A stretch of DNA of 9,050 nt from an uncultured Rhodobacter sp. Its GTDB lineage: Bacteria > Pseudomonadota > Alphaproteobacteria > Rhodobacterales > Rhodobacteraceae. Positions 1 to 6,016 of this stretch are shown here, one piece after another (positions within the stretch are counted from its first letter, which is position 1; every line of letters begins with the position of its first letter). Both the position numbers and the translations under genes were made by a program. The notes under the pieces were generated by a model. The model had not been told where the DNA came from, did not search any database, and saw only the letters and a program-made list of their open reading frames with translations. The stretch spans positions 1 to 9,050 of the forward strand of contig CALGTJ010000371.1 of assembly GCA_937901435.1 (NCBI GenBank), read 5' to 3'.

Positions 1-1123
1 GTGGACACGCGATGTTTAGCCGCCCAAACCCTGCGCCGCTGTCCCCGAAGGCGATGCCCCGGGTTATGGCCCATCCGGCCTCGCGTCGTAGGAATTGGGT
101 CAATTCGTCCGGCTGCAGGCCCAAATTTCGAAAGTCCAACCAAAGCAAAAAGGTGCCTTCGGGTTCGACTAATGAGACCTCTGGCATGTCCACCAGACGC
201 GCGCGCACTAGGGACACGTTGCCCTCGATATACGCGATGGCTGCGTCTAACCACGGCCCGCCATCTTTGTAGGCGGCCTCCATTGCCACACTGGCGAAAG
301 CGTTGTTCTTGTTCACGGTCAGGCGGCTATTTTCGGCCTTAAAGGCGTCTCGCCGGGTCTCGTCAGGAACGACCGTAAAGGCACCGCAACAGGCCGCTAT
401 ATTGAAACTCTTGGCCGGAGATAGACAGGTGATGCTGTTTTGCGCATCAGCGTCTGAGATACTGGCGAACGGCGTATAGGTGTGATCTTGGAAAGTGATA
501 TCCGCATGGATTTCATCCGAAACTACAACAACCCCGTTTTTCCTGCAGATAGCCCCCAGTTGAGCCAGCTCAGCCTTGGTCCATACACGACCCACTGGAT
601 TATGCGGATTGCACAAGAACAACATCTTTGTGCGCGGATCAGCAGCGCAAGCTTCCAGACCGTCAAAGTCCATCTCATAGCGGCCAGAAGAAAGCACCAA
701 GGGGTTTTCAGCCATGCTGCGTCCGTTTTCCGCAATGATATCCGCAAAATCAAAAAACACGGGCGGCTGGACAATGATGCAGTCACCCGGCTCCGTAAAC
801 AGATTGGTGGCCATCGAAAGACTGTTCAATACGTTGGGCGCACGTAGAATATGATCAGGGTGAATATCCCAAGTATGCCGCTGTTCCATCCATACAATGA
901 GCGCAGGCATGAGGCCATCGGCTACTGTCTCATAGCCAAAGACACCATGGCCCAGTCGCTGCGCGAGTGCGTCCAATATGGGCTTAGGTGCGCGAAAGTC
1001 CATATCCGCTACGCCGGCGGGAAATAGGTCCATTCCGTCTTCGCCTAGAACCATGCGGTGCACTTTGAGGGCCGGAACCTCGCGGCGGTCAATTACCTCA
1101 TCAAAATCAAAGTGCTCAGCCAT
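1..1123 (-). CDS. PatB/MalY-family PLP-dependent C-S lyase (aminotransferase-like), 3' end missing
   Basis: This is a fold-type I PLP enzyme of the MalY/PatB group. These enzymes cleave the C-S bond of cystathionine or cysteine S-conjugates, giving a thiol, pyruvate and ammonia in the cytoplasm. The frame is open for 374 codons from ATG at 1123 to the window edge; the family is usually about 385-400 residues, so only a short C-terminal tail is missing. Visible landmarks are the N-terminal VADMDF motif (residues 38-43), CNPHNPVG (171-178), VSDEIHADI (201-209), the PLP-lysine motif SPAKSFNIA with K238, and the C-terminal FGRLNIACP. Two cysteines follow the lysine motif closely (IAACCGAF), where I recall an AGL-type sequence in relatives. 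The start overlaps the aquaporin stop by 8 bases, so translation is probably coupled. The alternative, a class I/II aminotransferase, is less likely given the MalY-type motifs. The physiological substrate is unknown. Confidence 0.9.
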   Translation of the reverse strand, partial: MAEHFDFDEVIDRREVPALKVHRMVLGEDGMDLFPAGVADMDFRAPKPILDALAQRLGHGVFGYETVADGLMPALIVWMEQRHTWDIHPDHILRAPNVLNSLSMATNLFTEPGDCIIVQPPVFFDFADIIAENGRSMAENPLVLSSGRYEMDFDGLEACAADPRTKMLFLCNPHNPVGRVWTKAELAQLGAICRKNGVVVVSDEIHADITFQDHTYTPFASISDADAQNSITCLSPAKSFNIAACCGAFTVVPDETRRDAFKAENSRLTVNKNNAFASVAMEAAYKDGGPWLDAAIAYIEGNVSLVRARLVDMPEVSLVEPEGTFLLWLDFRNLGLQPDELTQFLRREAGWAITRGIAFGDSGAGFGRLNIACP

Positions 1124-1781
1124 TTTGCGCCTCTTCCAGTAGCCATCCAAAGAACCACGTCGCCAGGACGGCAGCGATCAACTGCACGCCAACAAAAGCT
1201 GCGACATCAACAGGGGCGATACCCGCAAAAGTGTCCGAGAATCCGCGTGCAATCGTAACTGCAGGATTTGCGAACGACGTAGAAGACGTGAACCAATAAG
1301 CGGCTGTGATATAGAGTCCAACAGCCATGGGCACTGCAGACGGCCGCGCTTTGATGCACGCGAGGATCGTGCCGACCAGACCAAAGGTCGCAACAAATTC
1401 ACCCGTCCATTGGCCGATACCACTGCGCGATGTGGTAGAAGTGTCCAGCAGGGGATGTTCAAACATCAAATGGGCTGCAAGCACACCGATGATGCCGCCG
1501 AAGATCTGGGCAACTACATATAGAACGGCATCCCGCTTTTCGATTTCGCGCCGCAATGCAAAGCTGAGTGTTACGGCGGGGTTGAAGTGCGCGCCCGAAA
1601 TCGGTCCGAAAATGGTGATCAATACGACGAGGATTGCACCCGTTGGAATCGTATTGCCCAAGAGCGCGATAGCGACGTTCCCACCCGCCAACCGTTCGGC
1701 CATAATGCCAGAACCAATGACCGTCGCGAGAAGTGAAAATGTCCCCAGCCATTCTGCCATGAGGCGTCGTTCAAGTGTCAT
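1116..1781 (-). CDS. aqpS: AqpS-like aquaporin/glyceroporin family (MIP) channel
   Basis: A 221-residue integral membrane channel of the MIP family. Both pore signature motifs are intact: NPA at residues 67-69 (in HFNPAVT) and NPA at 172-174 (in FANPAVTIAR). Hydrophobic stretches fit six membrane helices (about 8-26, 40-60, 84-105, 128-144, 150-167, 193-214). The arginine that normally follows the second NPA in the selectivity filter is replaced by V175. Together with T47, this matches what I recall of Sinorhizobium meliloti AqpS, a channel in an ars operon that conducts trivalent arsenic species. That comparison is from memory. The start codon overlaps the dehydratase stop as ATGA, and the stop lies inside the start region of the C-S lyase, so it is the third gene of a coupled operon. 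With an ArsR regulator upstream, passage of arsenite, methylated arsenicals or another small neutral solute is a reasonable inference. Confidence 0.88.
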   Translation of the reverse strand: MTLERRLMAEWLGTFSLLATVIGSGIMAERLAGGNVAIALLGNTIPTGAILVVLITIFGPISGAHFNPAVTLSFALRREIEKRDAVLYVVAQIFGGIIGVLAAHLMFEHPLLDTSTTSRSGIGQWTGEFVATFGLVGTILACIKARPSAVPMAVGLYITAAYWFTSSTSFANPAVTIARGFSDTFAGIAPVDVAAFVGVQLIAAVLATWFFGWLLEEAQNG

Positions 1782-2752
1782 TCTACGTCTCCAGTGAGCG
1801 CCGCGAACCGTGCGACGTCGATATTGCCACCGGTGATAACGGTTGCCACAGTCTTGTTCTTTATCGCGACCTGCCCGTTCAGTACTGCGGCTAAGCCAAC
1901 AACCGCGCCGGGCTCCGTGACGATCTTGAAATGCTCAAATGCAAAGCGCATTGCCTCTCGGACATCTGCATCGCTGGCGGTCACACCGCCTGCAAGCAGG
2001 TCAAGGTTGATCGGAAAGGTCACCTCGTTTGGAGTAGGCGTCATGATAGCATCGCAGATCGTGCGCTGGCCCACGGGGTTTGCGAGGCGTTTGCCTGCAG
2101 CAAGTGACCGACATGTATCGTCAAACGATGTTGGCTCTGCCGCATAGACTTGGGTTCGCGGGGATGCTTCGGCCATGACGACAGCTGTTGCCGCTGTCAG
2201 GCCGCCACCGCCACATGGCACCAAGACTGCGTCCAGCACGGGCGCATCTTCGAATAATTCCAGGGCAGCAGTTCCGGCCCCAGCCAGAACTTGACCGTGG
2301 CCGCTTGGCGGGACTTCGATGCGGCCGGTCTGCGATCTTATTCGAGCCACCACATCAGCGCTGTTTTCTGTGTCGCGGTCAAAGGTAACAATCTTTGCGC
2401 CAAGGGCACGGGTCGCGTTCATCTTTGCGGTTGGCACATCGCTGGGCATGACGATGACAGCGGACGAACCCAACAGTTGCGCTGCGCGTGCCAAGCCAAG
2501 GGCGTGATTTCCTGACGAATAGCTCACCGTACCGCAAGCGCGTTCCTTGGGGGTCAGGTTTAAGATCCTATAATACGCGCCCCGTATCTTGAACGCACCC
2601 GTGCGCTGGAAGTTCTCTGCCTTCAGCAACAACCGTCCGCCAAGCATTTCATTGACGTCGGAGTTCTCGAGCACGGGTGTGCGCAAGACTACATCCGCAA
2701 GTGCGACCTGAGCCGAGCGGATGTCGGCAAGTGATACGGGGTGGACACTCAT
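1778..2752 (-). CDS. Threonine/serine dehydratase-like PLP enzyme (EutB-like)
   Basis: A 324-residue fold-type II PLP enzyme of the serine/threonine dehydratase family. Members remove water (or another beta leaving group) from hydroxy amino acids to give 2-oxo acids and ammonia. The PLP lysine is K55 in TGAFKIRGAY. The substrate loop reads SSGNHALG, with Leu where many dehydratases have Gln. The glycine-rich phosphate-binding loop is PCGGGGLTA, and the C-terminal VITGGNID is typical of single-domain catabolic dehydratases without an ACT domain. Size and sequence style resemble EutB of hydroxyectoine degradation, and the adjacent deacylase resembles EutE/DoeB of the same pathway, but no DoeA/EutD hydrolase is present. 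The start overlaps the upstream deacylase stop (ATGA) and the stop overlaps the aquaporin start (ATGA). The family assignment is firm; the exact substrate is open. Confidence 0.9.
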   Translation of the reverse strand: MSVHPVSLADIRSAQVALADVVLRTPVLENSDVNEMLGGRLLLKAENFQRTGAFKIRGAYYRILNLTPKERACGTVSYSSGNHALGLARAAQLLGSSAVIVMPSDVPTAKMNATRALGAKIVTFDRDTENSADVVARIRSQTGRIEVPPSGHGQVLAGAGTAALELFEDAPVLDAVLVPCGGGGLTAATAVVMAEASPRTQVYAAEPTSFDDTCRSLAAGKRLANPVGQRTICDAIMTPTPNEVTFPINLDLLAGGVTASDADVREAMRFAFEHFKIVTEPGAVVGLAAVLNGQVAIKNKTVATVITGGNIDVARFAALTGDVE

Positions 2753-3768
2753 TCTTGATCCGTAGGAGGTTCAGCATCAGAGGCGATTTGATAGACAGCG
2801 TCTCCGCGCACGACTTGTGCCATGGCGCGCCTGCACAATGCGATCCCTTCATAGGGGGAAGTAATCCTGTCCGGCTCCGCCTCAGGTGTATCTGGGTGAT
2901 GGATCAGGCCGACAAGCTCGCCCTCGGTGACATCCTCACCGATAGATTTCAATGGCTCAAACAGACCTGCCGCATATGCATAGACCGACCCTTTAGCATT
3001 CAACTCGCGCGTGCCTTGAGCTTGGTCGGGCACATAGTCTGGCAACATTCCAAGACTGTGCATAATGCGACTCAGCCCCCGTTCGGTGCGTTTCAGAATA
3101 TCAGACGTGACCTCCCCGCCGCCGCCAAGTTCGACCATGACGTTGATCACACCCTTTCGGTTGGCGGCTCCCATCGCTGTGCGCGCCGTGCTGCTACGAC
3201 CACCGCCGCTGGTAAAAACCCATGCGTAAGGCAAGTCAAACGCCTCCTGAAGGCTGATCAAAGCCTTCGTTTCTGCGACACTATGGCCTTGTCCGCGGAG
3301 TAACGTCGGCGGATAGAAAAGCGAGTTGCCACCTGAATGCAAATCAACCGAATAGTCTGCCAATGGCATTAAGATTTCTTCGAGATAATGCGCGATCTTT
3401 TCAGTCGAAGTGCCACTGGCGTTGCCGGGAAATAGGCGATTGAGGTTTCCGTTATCAATCGGCGACGTGCGCGACCCAGCCTCAGCCGCCGGTGCATTGA
3501 CCATAGGTAGCAAGATTAACCGACCCAGGATATCACCAGTTTCCAACGTGCGGGCGAGGTTAGAGATCGCAATCTGGCCTTCGTATTCGTCCCCGTGATT
3601 ACCCGCCATAATGACCAGCGTGGGACCATCACCATTCTTAATGGAAGTGATGGGAATCGGAATCCAACCATAGGCCGAGCGATGAACAGAGTGCGGTAAG
3701 CGCAGAAACCCTGACTGCTTTCCGTTTGCCTCAAAATCAACTTCAGACGTAATTGAAGTTCCTGACAT
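2749..3768 (-). CDS. Succinylglutamate desuccinylase/aspartoacylase-family zinc deacylase (DoeB/EutE-like)
   Basis: A 339-residue M14-type zinc amidohydrolase expected to remove an N-acyl group from an amino acid. Zinc ligands are visible as GNHGDE (H58, E61) and DLHSGG (H144). The substrate-binding NLNRLFPG segment lies around residue 110, and the probable catalytic glutamate is E213 in VELGGGG. The N-terminal VDFEANGKQSGFLRLP and overall layout match DoeB/EutE, the N-alpha-acetyl-L-2,4-diaminobutyrate deacetylase of ectoine breakdown. I chose ATG at 3768 over the upstream ATG at 3783. GGGAG at 3781-3777 lies 8 bases before it, whereas 3783 has only a weak GAG, and homologues I recall start just before the conserved VDF segment. 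It is the first gene of the four-gene operon and overlaps the dehydratase by ATGA. Its promoter region is shared with the divergent arsR. The acyl substrate is not determined by the sequence. Confidence 0.88.
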   Translation of the reverse strand: MSGTSITSEVDFEANGKQSGFLRLPHSVHRSAYGWIPIPITSIKNGDGPTLVIMAGNHGDEYEGQIAISNLARTLETGDILGRLILLPMVNAPAAEAGSRTSPIDNGNLNRLFPGNASGTSTEKIAHYLEEILMPLADYSVDLHSGGNSLFYPPTLLRGQGHSVAETKALISLQEAFDLPYAWVFTSGGGRSSTARTAMGAANRKGVINVMVELGGGGEVTSDILKRTERGLSRIMHSLGMLPDYVPDQAQGTRELNAKGSVYAYAAGLFEPLKSIGEDVTEGELVGLIHHPDTPEAEPDRITSPYEGIALCRRAMAQVVRGDAVYQIASDAEPPTDQE

Positions 3769-3788
3769 CCAAGCATCTCCCATATCTC

Positions 3789-3808
3789 AATTCGGCAAAT
3801 ACCGAAGT
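3789..3808. promoter_or_regulatory. Operator-like palindrome O1 (putative ArsR site, operon side)
   Basis: The 20 bases read AATTCG, 8 bases, CGAAGT, an imperfect palindrome with perfect TTCGG/CCGAA arms at 3791-3795 and 3802-3806. They match the second site at 3852-3871 in 16 of 20 ungapped positions. The site lies just downstream of the predicted -10 box of the minus-strand operon, where a bound repressor would block transcription. Assignment to the divergent ArsR is inferred from position and from the duplicate site. Confidence 0.6.
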
Positions 3809-3814
3809 GTTTTT

Positions 3815-3843
3815 TGGCTAGATCAGGAGGGATATCTTGTCAA
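3815..3843 (-). promoter_or_regulatory. Predicted sigma70-type promoter of the deacylase operon
   Basis: On the minus strand a perfect -35 box TTGACA (3843-3838) is followed, after 17 bases, by a poor -10 box TAGCCA (3820-3815). Transcription would begin near 3808, at the edge of operator O1, giving a leader of about 40 bases before the start codon at 3768. The -35 box is strong. The -10 box keeps only the first two consensus bases, so this is a tentative call. Confidence 0.35.
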
Positions 3844-3849
3844 GCTTTG

Positions 3850-3873
3850 ATAATTCGGGCAATAACGAATTAT
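3850..3873. promoter_or_regulatory. Operator-like palindrome O2 overlapping the arsR start codon
   Basis: A perfect inverted repeat with 8-base arms, ATAATTCG (3850-3857) and CGAATTAT (3866-3873), separated by 8 bases. The right arm contains the first two bases of the arsR ATG. Its core is the same AATTCG-N8-CGAATT motif as O1. The two centres are 63 bases apart, close to six helical turns. The position suits negative autoregulation of arsR. A loose plus-strand promoter, TTGTCA (3837-3842) and AATAAC (3861-3866) with an 18-base spacer, would place its -10 box inside this site. Confidence 0.65.
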
Positions 3874-4210
3874 GGAACAAGACGATGCCATCGAAGCCTT
3901 TGCGGCTCTTTCACAACCAACACGTTTGGAAGCGTTCCGCCTCCTGGTCAGGGTGGGACCAACAGGATTGCCAGCCTTGGAAATTTCGCGGCAGTTGGGC
4001 ACGAAACCATCGACACTTTCAGGCCATCTGGCCATTCTCAAACGCGCGGGCGTCCTGACTGCGACACGCCATCAACGCGAAATCCACTACGCGGCAAATC
4101 TTTCAAGTGTGAATGCGCTCGTCCAGTTCTTGATCGCTGACTGCTGCGGCGGACAAATCGAGAACTGTTCGGAAATTGTAGCTTTGCTTGATGGCGCCGA
4201 AATCCAGTAA
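3872..4210 (+). CDS. arsR: ArsR-family transcriptional repressor with C-terminal CC..C metalloid site
   Basis: A 112-residue winged helix-turn-helix repressor. The N-terminal ALSQPTRLEAFRLL segment and the HTH around residues 34-59 (LPALEISRQLGTKPSTLSGHLAILKRAG) are classic ArsR/SmtB family. The E. coli-type metal site in the DNA-binding helix is absent. Instead C91, C92 and C99 occur near the C terminus (DCCGGQIENC), resembling the Cys95-Cys96-Cys102 As(III) site reported for Acidithiobacillus ferrooxidans ArsR. It should release DNA when trivalent arsenic or antimony binds. The ATG at 3872 is the first possible start, because a stop lies in frame four codons upstream. No Shine-Dalgarno sequence precedes it, so the mRNA may be leaderless. 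It is divergent from the deacylase operon and flanked by two matching palindromes, so autoregulation plus control of that operon is likely. A different thiol-reactive inducer cannot be excluded. Confidence 0.92.
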   Translation: MEQDDAIEAFAALSQPTRLEAFRLLVRVGPTGLPALEISRQLGTKPSTLSGHLAILKRAGVLTATRHQREIHYAANLSSVNALVQFLIADCCGGQIENCSEIVALLDGAEIQ

Positions 4211-4244
4211 CGCGGTCATTCATGCTGTCGCAGCGAAATGTCAC

Positions 4245-4287
4245 TTTGTCCGCATAGGAGATCTTAGTGCAGAGTGCAGCGAAGGTC
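4245..4287 (+). repeat. Imperfect ~44-base repeat, left copy, inverted relative to 5633-5676
   Basis: This 43-base segment lies in the 94-base gap between the arsR stop and the integrase stop. Aligned with the reverse complement of 5633-5676, 35 of 43 positions are identical with one gap; shared blocks include TTTGTCC, GCATAG and GCAGCGAA. A second GCAGCGAA-type word sits at 4230-4242, just before it. It resembles short dispersed degenerate repeats that I recall from Rhodobacterales intergenic regions, but this cannot be confirmed here. Nothing else was seen in the gap. Confidence 0.6.
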
Positions 4288-4304
4288 TGCTCCCGCATGT
4301 ACGT

Positions 4305-5546
4305 TCATGAACCTTTTCCGTCCGTCTCCTGCCACTCATCCCGCGATAATTCATACCGCTTGCCTGTAAGCATATCCTTCTTGAGGCGTGGGGTAAGATG
4401 ACTGTAGTGCCGCTCAATCATGCCAATTGATGTGCCCATTTGGATAGCAAGCGCATGTATATCCATCCCGTCGTTTAGAAGGGCGAAGGTCGCGTAGGTG
4501 TGGCGCAGACTGTACAGCGTGCGGTTCTGGTTCGTACGGGGACACGTGATCAGCCCTGCGTCTGTGACAAACTTGCGGAAGGTCTGGTGGATGTTCTTGC
4601 TAACTGTCCCATCAGGCAGTCTAAACACAGGCAGATCAATGCGCTGCTTGAGTAGGTCCTCAAAGGGAATGTGCCGTATGTCTTTAGACCGCTCGTGTAT
4701 GCGCTTGAGATAGTTCAGCGTGCCACTGCGACAGATGATGTCCCTGCGTCCAGTCTTGCCAGTGACGCTCATCTCTAGGTACTGCTGACCCCCATCCTCA
4801 AACAGCGTCACATGCTTCCACATGAGGTTCAGGGCCTCTGTGCCGTGCCGCATGCCTGTGTTGGCAAGGATCAGCACATAGTCCCGCATAAGGTGGCGCA
4901 TGTCTGTGGGCTTGCCTGACTTTCCAGCCTCAATCCAGCTGGGCATCTTGCGGATTAGCGTGCGGTACTCTTCACGGGTGAAGTCAGGACGCCGCTCACT
5001 CTTCTCACCACGGTTCACCATCAAGGGCACGCTCTTGTGGGCAATAAAGCCACGGGCCACCGCTTCATCAAACACACGGTTCATGGCTGAGTTATGCGTG
5101 TTGAGTGTACTTGCCTTTGGCTCACGGCCCATTTTCTCTCTACGCCACTCGTAGAACTGCTGTATCTTCTCATAATCAATTGATGTGACGAACTGCGCCC
5201 CAAAGAACGGGACGAGGTAGCGCTCGATACACACGATGTAATCAGCAAACACTTTGCGCCCTAAGCCAGCATCCAGCTGTTTGCGCATATCGGCAATGGC
5301 CAGCTTGGCCACATCAGAGAACTTCTTGGTAACAACAGGTAGGTCGTTCTTGTGACGAAACTTGTACTCAAGAAACGTGTCCCGTGCATACTCCTTAGCC
5401 TCAGACAAATCGCGCTTGCCGGTGCTGATGCGGATCGTGTGCCCATCAATCATAAAGGCCGCCTGCCAGCGCTTGCTACGCTCACGCCGATACACCCGTA
5501 CCTCACCGTCCAGTATCAGATGTGTGTCATCGCGCAGCTGCCGCAT
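4305..5546 (-). CDS. Tyrosine recombinase / phage-type site-specific integrase
   Basis: A 413-residue integrase with an N-terminal arm-binding region (about 15-65), a SAM-like core-binding domain (about 75-175) and a catalytic domain (about 190-395). Catalytic residues visible are R233 in TGMRHGTE, K264 in TGKTGRR, R348 in YSLRHTYAT and the nucleophile Y381 in IERHYSHL. The two histidine positions of the usual active site are Y345 and T372, substitutions common in MGTS-type phage integrases, so the enzyme is probably active. AGGAG lies 6 bases before the ATG, a strong ribosome binding site that fixes the start. The protein is full length. It stands alone: no excisionase, phage or conjugation gene is in the window, and no tRNA is next to it. 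It may be the edge of an island or a solitary leftover. Known role: strand exchange between att sites. Confidence 0.93.
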   Translation of the reverse strand: MRQLRDDTHLILDGEVRVYRRERSKRWQAAFMIDGHTIRISTGKRDLSEAKEYARDTFLEYKFRHKNDLPVVTKKFSDVAKLAIADMRKQLDAGLGRKVFADYIVCIERYLVPFFGAQFVTSIDYEKIQQFYEWRREKMGREPKASTLNTHNSAMNRVFDEAVARGFIAHKSVPLMVNRGEKSERRPDFTREEYRTLIRKMPSWIEAGKSGKPTDMRHLMRDYVLILANTGMRHGTEALNLMWKHVTLFEDGGQQYLEMSVTGKTGRRDIICRSGTLNYLKRIHERSKDIRHIPFEDLLKQRIDLPVFRLPDGTVSKNIHQTFRKFVTDAGLITCPRTNQNRTLYSLRHTYATFALLNDGMDIHALAIQMGTSIGMIERHYSHLTPRLKKDMLTGKRYELSRDEWQETDGKGS

Positions 5547-5632
5547 GTCCTGCTCCTCACAACAACACTATGGCAGGGCGCACCAACAAGTCTACCAAAG
5601 TGTGTGTTTGAAGAAGGGGAGGTCTGGGCGTG

Positions 5633-5676
5633 GACGTTCGCTGCGCTCTATCCCAAGGTCTTCTATGCGGGACAAA
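5633..5676 (-). repeat. Imperfect ~44-base repeat, right copy, inverted relative to 4245-4287
   Basis: Read on the minus strand, this 44-base segment begins TTTGTCCCGCATAG and ends GCAGCGAACGTC. It matches the left copy at 35 of 43 positions. The pair encloses the integrase and its leader (4245-5676). No target-site duplication is evident just outside the pair, which argues against a simple insertion-sequence terminal repeat. Confidence 0.6.
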
Positions 5677-5706
5677 CCCGCCCTTTGCACGCGCAGCTAT
5701 TGCTGA

Positions 5707-5877
5707 CGCAGCATTTCCTCGCATATGCAGTGGCACGCATTTTGCAGCGCAGCGGATTTCACCAAACCGGCCATTCTATGGGGTCAAGACCCCTCGAATC
5801 CAAACATTTTATTCGATGCGCGGGGGATCAACATTCAAGTCTCGGACTTTGCAACCGATGGCTCTCCGACAGCTTAA
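5707..5877 (+). pseudogene. Possible 3' remnant of an unidentified protein gene
   Basis: A 56-codon open stretch ends with TAA at 5875-5877 and begins right after a stop at 5704-5706. Its second half reads like real protein (ILFDARGINIQVSDFATDG near the C terminus), with a balanced mix of hydrophobic, acidic and glycine residues. The only ATG is at 5725, without a convincing ribosome binding site. I do not recognise the family. It could be the tail of a gene truncated by the integrase insertion, or chance. Confidence 0.25.
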
Positions 5878-5975
5878 ATTCGCGGTGTCAGAACAGATGT
5901 AATGCAGCACGGGGTTTCGCAAATTTTGTCGCGAACTGGCGTTGGTGTCGCGGGGTGAATAGACGCCAAAAGTAT

Positions 5976-6004
5976 TTGTCTCAAACTCGTCTGAGAAATC
6001 TAAA
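5976..6004 (+). promoter_or_regulatory. Weak promoter-like boxes before the MFS gene
   Basis: TTGTCT (5976-5981) and TCTAAA (5999-6004) are separated by 17 bases, each matching 4 of 6 sigma70 consensus positions. A small inverted repeat TCTCA/TGAGA (5979-5983, 5992-5996) overlaps the boxes. Transcription would start only about 6 bases before the ATG at 6017, which is very short, so the real promoter may lie elsewhere. Confidence 0.22.
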
Positions 6005-6016
6005 TCCGGTGAAAAG

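Larger units (their letters stand above)
5547..6016. other. 470-base region without an intact gene
   Basis: Between the integrase start and the MFS transporter I see no complete gene. It holds the integrase ribosome binding site and leader, the right copy of the inverted repeat, a 57-codon coding-like stretch that lacks a clear beginning, and weak promoter-like boxes before the transporter. The plus-strand reading frames through it lack family motifs. The region has the look of a decayed junction left by insertion and deletion. Confidence 0.6.

Noticed and set aside
1327..1797. A 156-codon plus-strand open frame opposite the aquaporin
   Set aside because: Antisense shadow of a channel gene with both NPA motifs intact.
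2677..3303. A 208-codon plus-strand open frame opposite the dehydratase and deacylase
   Set aside because: It lies antisense to two strongly supported enzyme genes, crosses their junction and has no recognisable motif; it is a composition shadow.
4245..5676. Integrase region as a complete insertion sequence with terminal inverted repeats
   Set aside because: The enzyme is a tyrosine integrase rather than a transposase, the repeats are only about 80 percent identical and no target-site duplication flanks them.
5778..5805. A CTCGAATCC segment resembling a tRNA T-loop near the integrase, considered as an att site
   Set aside because: No acceptor stem, anticodon arm or CCA end can be built around it; the match is only to the short T-loop consensus.
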